Below are positions 25,601-33,934 of a DNA stretch of 51,418 bases, in pieces. The stretch is from Clostridia bacterium (GTDB lineage Bacteria > Bacillota > Clostridia > Christensenellales > Aristaeellaceae): positions 124,837-176,254 of the forward strand of contig JAFSGG010000042.1 in NCBI GenBank assembly GCA_017434775.1. The letters are read 5' to 3'. The position numbers were made by a program, and so were the translations under genes. Positions within the stretch are counted from its first letter, which is position 1. Each line of letters begins with the position of its first letter. The notes under the pieces were generated by a model. It did no database searches and was not told the DNA's origin. It saw only the letters and a program-made list of their open reading frames with translations.

Positions 25601-26339
25601 CATCGTAAGCCTTGGCCAGCAGCGGATCATCGAATTTTACGCTGTCAATTTCCGTAAGGAACGTAGTGTGACGGCAATGATCGCTCCAGTAGGTATCGAT
25701 CATGCGGATTTCAGTAATGGTAGGATCCCGATCTTCGCTCTTGAAATAATCCTGGCAGAAAGCGATATCGTCTGCATCCATGGCCAGACCATAGTTCTTC
25801 ACAAAAGCTTCCAGCCCCGCACGATCCAGCTTGGTGAACCCATTCAGGGTTTCCACGGTTTCGGGAATATCATACTGAATCTTCAGTGTTTCAGGCAGCT
25901 CCAGGGCAGCTTCACGGGCTTCCACGGGATTGATAACGTACTTTTTAATTTCGGCCAGTTCATCTGCAGAAACATTGCCTTCGATCACATACACTTTCGC
26001 CGTGCGGATCACAGGACGGTTGCCCTGGCTGATCAGCTGAATGCACTGGGCAGCAGAATCGGCACGCTGGTCAAACTGACCGGGCAGGTATTCCACGGCA
26101 AACACCGTGGCGTCACCGGTTTTAATTTCCGCGGAAATATCGTCCAGCTGGGGTTCTGAAAACACGGTGTTGCAGGCGTAATCAAATAGATCTTTTTCCA
26201 TATCTTCCGCATCGTAGCGGTTGATGATGCGCACATTTTCCACACTCTGAATATTCAGAAGGCTGCGGATATCAGAAAGCAGCGCATTTGCCTCCAGGGT
26301 TAAACCTTTTTTCTTTTCCACATAAATCCGGTAAACCAT
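22653..26339 (-). CDS. purL: Phosphoribosylformylglycinamidine synthase, large form with fused glutaminase (PurL-PurQ)
   Basis: This is a 1228-residue single-chain FGAM synthase. The synthetase part covers about 1-960 and includes TYWSDHCRHTTFLTEI, LLFKNETHNHPTEIEPFGGA and GIGSIGGKDSMSGT. A class I glutamine amidotransferase (about 970-1228) follows, with VLIPVFPGTNCEFDS, the nucleophile Cys in MLGICNGFQALIKLG and the His-Glu in ISHGEGRF. This form does not need PurS or a separate PurQ. The start at 26339 (MVYRIYVEKKKG) follows AGGAGGAGAG; the ATG at 26369 would lie inside purD. The purD stop is only one base away, so translation is probably coupled. Confidence 0.96.
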   Translation of the reverse strand: MVYRIYVEKKKGLTLEANALLSDIRSLLNIQSVENVRIINRYDAEDMEKDLFDYACNTVFSEPQLDDISAEIKTGDATVFAVEYLPGQFDQRADSAAQCIQLISQGNRPVIRTAKVYVIEGNVSADELAEIKKYVINPVEAREAALELPETLKIQYDIPETVETLNGFTKLDRAGLEAFVKNYGLAMDADDIAFCQDYFKSEDRDPTITEIRMIDTYWSDHCRHTTFLTEIDSVKFDDPLLAKAYDEYLAVRKDLNRTKPICLMDLATVAVKYLKKYGKLDKLDESEEINACTVKIEIEKDGVKEPWLLLFKNETHNHPTEIEPFGGAATCIGGAIRDPLSGRSYVYGAMRVTGAADPLKPVNETMKGKLPQRKIVTTAAAGYSSYGNQIGLATGIVDEIYHPGYAAKRMEIGAVIAAAPEKNVRRERPAPGDIVILLGGSTGRDGCGGATGSSKSHTLESLETCGAEVQKGNAPEERKLQRLFRNEEASRMIKRCNDFGAGGVSVAIGELADGLEIDLNAVPKKYDGLDGTELAISESQERMAVVIAPEDKERFLALAETENLQACQVAVVQENPRLQMYWNGNCIVNLSREFLNSNGASKHIDITPENCQAYDKKVEGSFGDNYHTLVQELNICSKRGLSERFDSTIGAGTVLMPFGGKNQQTPIQAMVQKISVEKGHTDDCSLMSFGYNPFIAEKSPYHGAYLAVVESVCKLIATGAKFEDVYLTFQEYFERPGKDGKRWGKPLSALLGAFMAQKELGIGSIGGKDSMSGTFEKLDVPPTLVSFAVTCAKTQDIVSPEFKKAGNKLIMIRPEMDENGLPVTESLMKVFDKVFGLLNSGKAVACYTPGMGGIAEAVMKMAIGNGFGFKYAENLSMNDIFGYNYAAFLLEVEDAGEETVIGEITEKAAICYKGECLCLAQLQKAYEDKLESVYSCNIKTEGKKIENFAYTANEWAKPALRVAKPRVLIPVFPGTNCEFDSAKAAEDAGCNAKIVVLNNLTSEGISRSIDTFAKEMKESQIVFLPGGFSGGDEPDGSAKFITAFFRNAAIKEQVENLLENRDGLMLGICNGFQALIKLGLVPFGKIIDTDASCPTLTFNTIGRHQSRIVHTRIASNKSPWLQLTNVGDVYTVPISHGEGRFLASDEMVKKLAENGQIATQYVDLSGNATDDIHFNPNNSLCAIEGITSPDGRVLGKMGHSERVGKGLYKNVPGDYEIKLFASAVKYFK

Positions 26340-26340
26340 A

Positions 26341-27612
26341 TTAATTCTCTCCTCCTGCCTGCAAGGCACGCTTACCGATATCTCTGCGATAGTATGCGTT
26401 TCTGAAATGTACCTGATGGGTCATGGCATATGCGGTGTCAATGGCTTCTTTCAGGGTATCGCCCTTCCCCACTACACCAAGCACCCGGCCGCCATTGTTG
26501 ACCAGCTTTCCGTTTACCAGCTTGGCACCGGCTACATACACATTGGGCTTCACTTCGTCCGGAATGGTAATTTCATAACCCTTTTCGTAGCTGAGCGGAT
26601 AACCGTCAGAAGCCACAATGACGCAGCAGGCATTTTTGTCTTCAAATTCCACTTCCACCTGATCCAGCGTGCCGGCTTTGGTAGCCTGCATAATGGTGAG
26701 CAGATCGCTTTTGAGCAGAGGCAGCACTACCTGGGTTTCCGGATCGCCGAAACGGCAATTGTATTCGATCACCTTGGGCCCATCCTTGGTGATCATCAGG
26801 CCAAAGAACAGGCAGCCCTGGAACAGACGGCCTTCTTTTTCCATGGCACGGATGGTGGGCAGGAAAATCTTTTCCATACATTCCTGAGCAACGCTTTCCG
26901 TGTAGTAAGGATTGGGGGCCACGGTACCCATGCCGCCGGTGTTCAGGCCTTCATCATTGTCATGAGCGCGCTTATGATCCATGGAAGAAACCATGGGCTT
27001 GATGGTTTTGCCATCAGTGAATGCCAGCACGGACACTTCGGGGCCTTCCATAAACTCTTCCACCACAATGCGGCTGCCGCTTTCGCCAAACTGTTTATCC
27101 AGCATCATGGATTTCACGGTTTCCCTGGCTTCTTCCAGGCTGTTTACGATCACAGCACCTTTGCCAAGAGCCAGGCCATCGGCCTTGATCACCGTGGGAT
27201 AGCTGCTTTTTTCAAGGTATAAAAGCGCTTCTTCCGCATCGGTAAATACTTCATAAGCAGCGGTAGGAATACCGTACTTTTTCATCAGGTTTTTGGAAAA
27301 AATCTTACTGCCTTCAATGATGGCCGCATTGGCCCGGGGACCGAAACAATTGAAGCCCTCTGCTTCCAGCGCATCCACGCACCCCTTCACCAGCGGATCA
27401 TCAGGTGCTACCACTACATAATCCACCTGTTTTTCCTTGGCAAAGCGAACGATGTTTTCCACATCATCCGCAGCGATGGGTTCGCAGATGGCCACGTCCG
27501 CCATGCCGCCGTTACCGGGCAGAGCATAGACGGTTTCAACTTCTTTATTTTCACGCAGCTTGCAGATGATGGCATGTTCTCTGCCGCCGCCGCCCACAAC
27601 CAGAATCTTCAT
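26341..27612 (-). CDS. purD: Phosphoribosylamine--glycine ligase (GAR synthetase)
   Basis: The 423-residue ATP-grasp enzyme begins MKILVVGGGGREHAI and contains FGPRANAAIIEGSKIFSK, the ATP-grasp core (YPTVIKADGLALGKG), NTGGMGTVAPNPYY and EYNCRFGDPETQ. It joins phosphoribosylamine and glycine, the second step of purine synthesis. The glycine can come from GlyA encoded just upstream. Its last codons contain the purL ribosome site. Length and motifs are normal. Confidence 0.97.
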   Translation of the reverse strand: MKILVVGGGGREHAIICKLRENKEVETVYALPGNGGMADVAICEPIAADDVENIVRFAKEKQVDYVVVAPDDPLVKGCVDALEAEGFNCFGPRANAAIIEGSKIFSKNLMKKYGIPTAAYEVFTDAEEALLYLEKSSYPTVIKADGLALGKGAVIVNSLEEARETVKSMMLDKQFGESGSRIVVEEFMEGPEVSVLAFTDGKTIKPMVSSMDHKRAHDNDEGLNTGGMGTVAPNPYYTESVAQECMEKIFLPTIRAMEKEGRLFQGCLFFGLMITKDGPKVIEYNCRFGDPETQVVLPLLKSDLLTIMQATKAGTLDQVEVEFEDKNACCVIVASDGYPLSYEKGYEITIPDEVKPNVYVAGAKLVNGKLVNNGGRVLGVVGKGDTLKEAIDTAYAMTHQVHFRNAYYRRDIGKRALQAGGEN

Positions 27613-27632
27613 TCGGTTTCTCCTTTAATGCC

Positions 27633-28871
27633 TTACTGATAGATGGGGAATTTTGCACACAGTTCCTGCACTTCTTTGGTGATGCGTTCCTTGCTGTTTT
27701 CAAAGTCTGCAATGGCATCCTTGATCCAGCCGGCAATCTTCACCATTTCCGCTTCCTTAAAGCCGCGGCTGGTAACAGCAGGCGTACCGATACGCACGCC
27801 GCTGGTCACGAAGGGGCTCTGAGGATCATTGGGGATGGTATTCTTGTTGGCGGTAATATGCACTTCGTCCAGCCGATGTTCCAGTTCCTTGCCGGTGATG
27901 CCGAAATTGGTCAGGTCCAGCAGCATCAAATGGTTGTCGGTGCCGTTGGAAACGATCTTTACGCCAAGCTTCTTCATTTCATCGCACAGCACGGCAGCGT
28001 TTTTCACAATCTGCTGCTGATAGCTTTTGAATTCATCCGTCATGGCTTCACCCAGCGCCACAGCCTTGGCAGCGATGATGTGCATCAGGGGGCCGCCCTG
28101 GGTGCCGGGGAACACGGCCTTGTCAATCTGCTTGCCGTATTTTTCCTTGCAAAGAATCATGCCGCCACGGGGCCCGCGCAGGGTCTTATGGGTGGTGGTG
28201 GTGACCACGTCGGCATAAGGCACGGGAGAAGGATGCACACCGGCAGCCACAAGGCCTGCAATGTGCGCCATATCCACCATCAGGTAAGCGCCCACTTCGT
28301 CCGCAATTTCACGGCACCTGGGGAAATCGATGGTACGGGAATATGCGCTTGCGCCCACGACAATCAGCTTGGGTTTGCATTCCAGGGCAATGCGACGCAT
28401 TTCTTCATAATCGATCATTTCGGTTTCTTCATTCACGCCGTAAGGCACGATGTTGAAATACTTACCGGAAATGTTTACAGGAGAACCATGGCTCAGATGG
28501 CCGCCCTGCTGCAGGTTCATGCCCATCACGGTGTCGCCGGGATTGAGAAGGGCAAAGAACACAGCCAGGTTGGCGTTGGCGCCACTGTGCGGCTGCAGGT
28601 TGGCGTATTCAGCGCCAAAGAGCTGCTTGGCGCGCTCGCGGCCGATTTCTTCCACGATATCCACGCACTGGCAGCCGCCATAATATCGCTTTCCGGGATA
28701 ACCTTCTGCATATTTATTGGTCAGCACACCGCCGGCAGCCAGCAAAACGGCCTTGGACACGATATTTTCAGAAGCAATCAGTTCGATATTATGCTGCTGG
28801 CGTTCCAGTTCCAGCTGACAGGCATCAGCAACGGCCGTATCATAGTTTTTCAATTCTTCAAAGAAATTCAT
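27633..28871 (-). CDS. glyA: Serine hydroxymethyltransferase
   Basis: The 412-residue PLP enzyme has [13 protein letters not shown]-like block [44 protein letters not shown], and the PLP lysine in [14 protein letters not shown]. It converts serine and THF to glycine and methylene-THF. Both products serve this operon: glycine for PurD and one-carbon units for the formyl transfers. It sits between the AICAR transformylase and purD with about 20-base gaps on each side. Confidence 0.97.
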   Translation of the reverse strand: MNFFEELKNYDTAVADACQLELERQQHNIELIASENIVSKAVLLAAGGVLTNKYAEGYPGKRYYGGCQCVDIVEEIGRERAKQLFGAEYANLQPHSGANANLAVFFALLNPGDTVMGMNLQQGGHLSHGSPVNISGKYFNIVPYGVNEETEMIDYEEMRRIALECKPKLIVVGASAYSRTIDFPRCREIADEVGAYLMVDMAHIAGLVAAGVHPSPVPYADVVTTTTHKTLRGPRGGMILCKEKYGKQIDKAVFPGTQGGPLMHIIAAKAVALGEAMTDEFKSYQQQIVKNAAVLCDEMKKLGVKIVSNGTDNHLMLLDLTNFGITGKELEHRLDEVHITANKNTIPNDPQSPFVTSGVRIGTPAVTSRGFKEAEMVKIAGWIKDAIADFENSKERITKEVQELCAKFPIYQ

Positions 28872-28894
28872 TTATACTCTCCCCTGTCTTTCAA

Positions 28895-30079
28895 TTAATG
28901 ATGGAACAGACGCATGCCGGTGAAGGCCATCACCATGTTGTGCTTGTCGGCAGCTTCAATTACGATGCCGTCACGGATGGATCCGCCGGGTTCGGCTACA
29001 TAATCCACGCCGGAACGCCATGCGCGTTCAATATTGTCATCAAAGGGGAAGAAAGCATCGGAACCCAATGCAATGCCGCGGATGGAAGCAATGTATTCCT
29101 TCATTTCTTCAGTGGTGAAGGGTTCGGGGCGCACGGTGAAATACTTCTGCCAGTTGCCTTCAGCGCACACATCTTCTTCGTTCTTGTTGATGTAGCCATC
29201 AATCACATTATCGCGTTCAGGGCGGCCCAGCGTGGGCAGGAAGGGCAGGTTCAGCACTTTGTCATGCTGGCGCAAGAGCCACGTATCAGCCTTGGTGCCG
29301 GCAAGACGGGTGCAGTGAATGCGGCTCTGCTGGCCGGCGCCCACACCAATAGCCTGGCCATCCACAGCGTAGCATACGGAATTGGACTGGGTATATTTCA
29401 GGGTGATCAGAGCAACAATCAGGTCGCGTACGGCAGATTCGGGCATTTCCTTGTTGGCTGTTACGATGTTCTGCAGCAGTTCCCTGTTGATTTCAAAATT
29501 GTTGCGGCCCTGTTCGAACGTAATGCCGAACACTTGCTTATGTTCCACTTCGGTGGGCACGTAATTGGGGTCGATCTTGACGATATTATAGTTGCCCTTG
29601 CGCTTGGTTTTGAGGATTTCCAGCGCTTCGGGTTCATAACCGGGAGCGATCACGCCGTCGGATACTTCCCGCTGGATCATCTTAGCGGTGGTCACGTCGC
29701 ACACATCAGACAGAGCCACCCAGTCACCGAAAGAACACATACGGTCAGTACCGCGGGCACGAGCGTAGGCGCAGGCCAGAGGAGAATCGTCCAGGCCTTC
29801 CACATCATCCACGAAGCAAGCCTTCTTCAGCTTATCGCTCAGCTTGATGCCAACGGCGGCGGAAGTGGGACTCACATGCTTGAAGGAAGTAACGGCAGGC
29901 AGGCCCAGTGCTTCCTTCAGTTCCTTCACCAGCTGCCAGCTGTTGAAAGCATCCAGGAAATTGATGAAGCCGGGACGGCCGGAGAGAATTTCGATGGGCA
30001 GATCGCTGCCGTCATGCATGAAGATCTTCGCGGGTTTCTGGTTGGGGTTGCAGCCGTACTTCAGTTCAAATTCTTTCAT
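28895..30079 (-). CDS. purH: Stand-alone AICAR formyltransferase (PurH transformylase domain only)
   Basis: The 394-residue protein corresponds to the transformylase domain of PurH, with the catalytic Lys67-His68 in SFKHVSPTSAAVG, then RARGTDRMCSFGDWVALSD, LKYTQSNSVCYA, GAGQQSRIHCTRLA and SDAFFPFDDNIERA. The N-terminal IMP cyclohydrolase domain of bifunctional PurH is absent. That step is supplied by a separate PurO-type gene two genes upstream. It transfers formyl from 10-formyl-THF to AICAR (ZMP) to give FAICAR. It is embedded in the purine operon between purB and glyA. Confidence 0.92.
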   Translation of the reverse strand: MKEFELKYGCNPNQKPAKIFMHDGSDLPIEILSGRPGFINFLDAFNSWQLVKELKEALGLPAVTSFKHVSPTSAAVGIKLSDKLKKACFVDDVEGLDDSPLACAYARARGTDRMCSFGDWVALSDVCDVTTAKMIQREVSDGVIAPGYEPEALEILKTKRKGNYNIVKIDPNYVPTEVEHKQVFGITFEQGRNNFEINRELLQNIVTANKEMPESAVRDLIVALITLKYTQSNSVCYAVDGQAIGVGAGQQSRIHCTRLAGTKADTWLLRQHDKVLNLPFLPTLGRPERDNVIDGYINKNEEDVCAEGNWQKYFTVRPEPFTTEEMKEYIASIRGIALGSDAFFPFDDNIERAWRSGVDYVAEPGGSIRDGIVIEAADKHNMVMAFTGMRLFHH

Positions 30080-30097
30080 GGTCTTCTTCTCCTCTTC

Positions 30098-31498
30098 TTA
30101 TATGTTCAGTTCAGCTTTTACATCGTTGGAAGAATATTTATTGATCATGGGCAGGGAAACATTCTGCAGAAAATCTTCCACCTGGGATACGCACCGGCCG
30201 ATGAATTGATCAGGATCCATATTAGCAAGCAATGTTTCTTTATCGCAGGGAATGTTTTCATCCGCTGCCAGGCGGTCAATCAGCTCTTCGCCGGATTTGA
30301 TATTCTGGCTCACATGGCGGTATTGCTTGAATACATCGGCCCCATTGGCATCTCCCGTCAACCGTTCGGCGGCCATCAGCGGCAGTTTCTGCATCACACG
30401 GGTATTCACCACATCCTCATTCACGATAAGCCCCTGGGTGATATTGATGTACACATTCAGAATGGCATCCACAGCCAGGAAAGCTTCTGGCATCGTCAGG
30501 CGGCGGTTTGCGCTGTCATCCAGCGTTCTTTCCAGCCACTGGCTGGATGCGGTGAAAGCCGGGTTCAGTGCTTCCACCATCACATAACGGCTGAGCGCAC
30601 AGATGCGCTCCGCCCGGATGGGCGTATGCATGTACGGGATGGAAGAAGCAGCAATCTGTTCTTCTTCATAGGGTTCTTCCATTTCGCCAAAGGCCTGCAA
30701 AAGACGCAGATCATTGGCAAACTTGGAAGCGCTCTGGGCGAAGCCGGATAATGCAGACAGGATATAGGCATCGGTCTTGCGGGAATACGTCTGCCCGGCA
30801 ACCGGCACGCAGGAAAGGAATCCCATATCCAGAGCAATCTCCTGCTCCAGCCTGCGCACTTTGTCTTCATCCCCATCAAACAGCCGCATGAAACTGGATT
30901 GGGTTCCGATATCACCCTTGCTGCCCAGCAGTTTCAGTTTGCTCAGCTGGAACTCCAAATTTTCCATATCCATGCACAGTTCGTACATCCACAGCGTGGC
31001 ACGCTTACCGACAGTCGTGAGCTTGGTGGGCTGCAGATGGGTATAACCAAGGCAGGGCATTTTTCGATAGTTATAGGCAAATGACGCCAGATTCTTGATC
31101 ACTTCGGCAGCCTTTTTCAAAATCACCTTGCAGGCTTCCCGCAGAATCACCACATCGGCATTATCTCCCACATAGCTGACAGATGCTCCCAGATGGATAA
31201 TGGGCGCAGCCTTGGGGCATTGCAAACCGTAAGCATAGACGTGGCTCATCACGTCGTGGCGCACCACACGTTCCCGTGCTTCTGCCACTTCGTAATTCAC
31301 ATGGTCCACATGGGCTTCCAGTTCAGCAATCTGCTCTTTGGAAATATCCAGCCCCAGCATTCTTTCAGCCCGTGCCAGGGAGACCCAGAGCCTGCGCCAG
31401 GTTCGGAATTTAAAATCTTCCGAAAACAGGTACTGCATTTCCTGACTGGCATATCGGGTGGACAGCGGCGAAGAATATGTTTCCTTATTCATTGCCAT
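30098..31498 (-). CDS. purB: Adenylosuccinate lyase
   Basis: The 466-residue fumarase/aspartase-superfamily protein has RYASQEMQYLFSEDFKFRTWR, HDVMSHVYAYG, HLGASVSYVGDNAD, GYTHLQPTKLTTVGKR and the mobile signature loop with GSKGDIGTQSSF. It acts twice in the pathway, on SAICAR and on adenylosuccinate. The start at 31498 (MAMNKETYSS) is preferred because AAGAGG lies 9 bases upstream; longer frames run back into the upstream gene. It sits between the purO-type and AICAR transformylase genes. Confidence 0.95.
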   Translation of the reverse strand: MAMNKETYSSPLSTRYASQEMQYLFSEDFKFRTWRRLWVSLARAERMLGLDISKEQIAELEAHVDHVNYEVAEARERVVRHDVMSHVYAYGLQCPKAAPIIHLGASVSYVGDNADVVILREACKVILKKAAEVIKNLASFAYNYRKMPCLGYTHLQPTKLTTVGKRATLWMYELCMDMENLEFQLSKLKLLGSKGDIGTQSSFMRLFDGDEDKVRRLEQEIALDMGFLSCVPVAGQTYSRKTDAYILSALSGFAQSASKFANDLRLLQAFGEMEEPYEEEQIAASSIPYMHTPIRAERICALSRYVMVEALNPAFTASSQWLERTLDDSANRRLTMPEAFLAVDAILNVYINITQGLIVNEDVVNTRVMQKLPLMAAERLTGDANGADVFKQYRHVSQNIKSGEELIDRLAADENIPCDKETLLANMDPDQFIGRCVSQVEDFLQNVSLPMINKYSSNDVKAELNI

Positions 31499-31511
31499 GG
31501 AATAAAACCTC

Positions 31512-32231
31512 TTACACGTTTTTGTTGATCGTACGTTCGTCCTGTGCACCATTTTCCAGATCGGTGTAGCGCACATAGAGGGAAATTTTGTTATCCTGAT
31601 CCAGAGCATTCCACAGTTCATTGGTGAACGCATCGATATCGTTACCGATGTTTACCCGTTCGGGTTCACCTTGGAACGTGGGAATGGGATTGCCGTCGCA
31701 AACATAGGTGTGAATGAAGTGACCCAGGCCTTTCAGGGCGGGATAAGAGAAGGTGTAGCGGTTGCAGGCGGTCCCTTCCCGATCGGCACTCTTCAAAATG
31801 CTCATTTCATAAGTAAAATCATTTTCACCGAAAGTGATCATGCCGCTGATGCGGGGGGTGAAGTTGGGGCCGTCGGGCTCAAATTCACGCTTGGTCAATG
31901 CCTGAGAGAAAGATTCACCCTTTTTCAGACCTTCCCAAATGGTATCGGTCTGGTCGCCGTTGGTAACGATCAGTTTATTTTCATAATTGCGCAGGGCAGC
32001 GTAGATGATGAGGCTGGGATCTTCCACTTTGGAAGCATCATAGGGTTCAGTATAGAGCACGTCGTCGCGCTTGACGAACACACGATTGCGGCTGTTGGCG
32101 CTGCGGCCCATGATGAAATAGGCGGATACCGCTTTTTTGCCATCTTCGGTTTTGCCGATCACAATGCCGCGGCCCACATAGGAATTGCCTTCGATGAGCT
32201 GACCGATGTTTTCCTGCTTATAGATATCCAT
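31512..32231 (-). CDS. purO: IMP cyclohydrolase, PurO (archaeal) type
   Basis: This 239-residue protein matches the stand-alone IMP cyclohydrolase fold (IMP_cyclohyd / PurO), with NSYVGRGIVIG, YFIMGRSANSRNRVF and ALTKREFEPDGPNFTPRIS. It closes FAICAR to IMP, replacing the N-terminal domain missing from the AICAR transformylase in this operon. ATG 32231 follows GGAGGG. The purN stop codon and this start overlap as TAATG, suggesting coupled translation. Assignment is from motif memory and from the pathway gap it fills. Confidence 0.88.
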   Translation of the reverse strand: MDIYKQENIGQLIEGNSYVGRGIVIGKTEDGKKAVSAYFIMGRSANSRNRVFVKRDDVLYTEPYDASKVEDPSLIIYAALRNYENKLIVTNGDQTDTIWEGLKKGESFSQALTKREFEPDGPNFTPRISGMITFGENDFTYEMSILKSADREGTACNRYTFSYPALKGLGHFIHTYVCDGNPIPTFQGEPERVNIGNDIDAFTNELWNALDQDNKISLYVRYTDLENGAQDERTINKNV

Positions 32232-32851
32232 TATGCTTTCCCTCCTGCAATCATCATATCCTGACATACTTTTTCCACCGCACGGGGCAGTATCTTCCAT
32301 TCAGCCTGCTTCATCACACGCTTTTGCAGCGTTTCAGGCGTGTCCTTTTCCAGCACCTGCACTGCTTTTTGGAAAATAATCTTGCCGCCATCCGGAATTT
32401 CATTCACAAAATGCACCGTGGCCCCCGTCACTTTCACACCCTTTTTCAGCGCTTCTTCATGCACTTTCAAGCCATAATAGCCTTTGCCACAGAAAGAAGG
32501 AATCAAAGACGGATGCACATTGATGATTCTTTCTTCAAACTGCTTTACGAAATTTTCGCTCAGAATGCTCATAAAGCCGGCCAGTACGATCAGATCAATC
32601 TGCTTTTCACGGAGCTTGGCAATCACCTTTTCTTCAAATTCTACCTGACCGCCGGGTTTCTTTTCGATTACAGCGGTTTCAATACCGGCACGCTCTGCTC
32701 TTTCCAGAGCGTAAGCACCAGCTTTGTTGGAAATAACAATCTCGATGCTGCCGGAATGGATGATTCCCATCTGCTGCGCATCAATCAAAGCCTGCAGATT
32801 GGTGCCGCCGCCGGAAACCAGCACGGCAATCCGCTTTTGCATCTGGCTCAT
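32231..32851 (-). CDS. purN: Phosphoribosylglycinamide formyltransferase
   Basis: The 206-residue protein has the start KRIAVLVSGGGTNLQALID, AGFMSILSENFVKQF, the active-site Asn-His in INVHPSLIPSF, and GATVHFVNEIPDGGKII. It formylates GAR using 10-formyl-THF. Length is typical. GGAGGG lies 7 bases before ATG 32851, and its stop overlaps the next start (TAATG). Fhs and GlyA of the same operon provide its cofactor. Confidence 0.96.
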   Translation of the reverse strand: MSQMQKRIAVLVSGGGTNLQALIDAQQMGIIHSGSIEIVISNKAGAYALERAERAGIETAVIEKKPGGQVEFEEKVIAKLREKQIDLIVLAGFMSILSENFVKQFEERIINVHPSLIPSFCGKGYYGLKVHEEALKKGVKVTGATVHFVNEIPDGGKIIFQKAVQVLEKDTPETLQKRVMKQAEWKILPRAVEKVCQDMMIAGGKA

Positions 32852-32868
32852 GGGATGTCCCTCCCCTT

Positions 32869-33918
32869 TTACACGATTTCGATCTTCTGGTCAGCCTTCA
32901 CAATCCGGCCGATCACATAAGCATCTTCCCCATTTGCACGCAGAATTTCGATAGCCTTTTCGGCTTCGTCTGCCTTTACAACCACACTCATGCCAACCCC
33001 CATGTTGTAGGTATTGAACATATCGCGTTCAGGGATGTTGCCGTCTTTGGCAATCACATCGAAGATGGGCAAAATCTTTACTTTGCTTTTTTCGATCCGG
33101 GCACAGAGGCCGTCGGGACTGGAGCGCGGAATATTTTCATAGAAGCCGCCGCCGGTAATGTGGCTGATACCCTTTACATCCACTTCCTTGAGAAGGGCCA
33201 AGATGCTCTTCACATAAATGCGGGTAGGCACCAGCAGCGCTTCAGCAACGGATTTGCCGCCCAATTCTTCCCGGGCTGCATACAGAGAATCGGGATTGTG
33301 ATCAATATCAAACACCTTGCGGCACAGGCTGAAGCCGTTGGAATGGATACCGGTGGAGGCCATGGCGATGACCACGTCGCCTTCTTCCATGCGCTTGTTG
33401 TCGATGATCTTTTTCTTATCCACAATGCCCACGGCAAAACCGGCCAGGTCATAATCTTCCACAGGCATAAGCCCGGGATGCTCCGCTGTTTCGCCGCCGA
33501 TCAGCGCAGCGCCGGACTGCACGCAGCCTTCCGCCACGCCGCTTACGATTTCAGCAATCTTTTCGGGAACATTCTTGCCGCAGGCGATATAGTCCAGGAA
33601 AAACAGAGGCTTGGCGCCGCAGCAGATAATATCGTTCACGCACATAGCAACGGCATCGATACCAATGGTGTCATGCTTATCCATCAAGATGGCCAGCTTC
33701 ACCTTGGTTCCGCAGCCGTCGGTTCCGGAAACCAGCACCGGTTCTTCCATGCCGGCCACAGGCAGGCCGAAGCAGCCGCCGAAACCGCCCACATCATCCA
33801 GGCAACCTTCGTTCCGCGTGCGGGCAATATGCTTTTTCATCAGTTCCACGGCTTTGTAACCGGCCGTAATATCCACACCGGCTGCTGCGTAGCTTTCAGA
33901 ACGGGAATTTTCGTGCAT
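32869..33918 (-). CDS. purM: Phosphoribosylformylglycinamidine cyclo-ligase (AIR synthetase)
   Basis: The 349-residue PurM has SYAAAGVDITAGYKAVE, GGFGGCFG, VSGTDGCGTKVKLA, IGIDAVAMCVNDIICCGAKPLF, GETAEHPG and ISHITGGGFYENIPR. It closes FGAM to AIR. The start at 33918 (MHENSRSES) follows AGGAGGACGAAAC; an upstream in-frame ATG at 33948 lies inside the purF coding end and is less likely. The gap to purF is 16 bases. Confidence 0.96.
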   Translation of the reverse strand: MHENSRSESYAAAGVDITAGYKAVELMKKHIARTRNEGCLDDVGGFGGCFGLPVAGMEEPVLVSGTDGCGTKVKLAILMDKHDTIGIDAVAMCVNDIICCGAKPLFFLDYIACGKNVPEKIAEIVSGVAEGCVQSGAALIGGETAEHPGLMPVEDYDLAGFAVGIVDKKKIIDNKRMEEGDVVIAMASTGIHSNGFSLCRKVFDIDHNPDSLYAAREELGGKSVAEALLVPTRIYVKSILALLKEVDVKGISHITGGGFYENIPRSSPDGLCARIEKSKVKILPIFDVIAKDGNIPERDMFNTYNMGVGMSVVVKADEAEKAIEILRANGEDAYVIGRIVKADQKIEIV

Positions 33919-33934
33919 TGTTTCGTCCTCCTGT

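Noticed and set aside
20769-26159. Very long plus-strand open frame (1796 codons) opposite fhs and purL
   Set aside because: It is the antisense shadow of two certain genes with clear motifs. Its translation is compositionally odd (His-, Gln- and Phe-rich) and matches no family. The absence of stops follows from the codon use of the sense genes.
27858-28898. 346-codon plus-strand frame opposite glyA
   Set aside because: It is the shadow of serine hydroxymethyltransferase, with His/Gly-rich translation and no motif.
28898-30751. 617-codon plus-strand frame opposite the AICAR transformylase and purB genes
   Set aside because: It is a His- and Phe-rich shadow translation without motifs, opposite well-identified genes.
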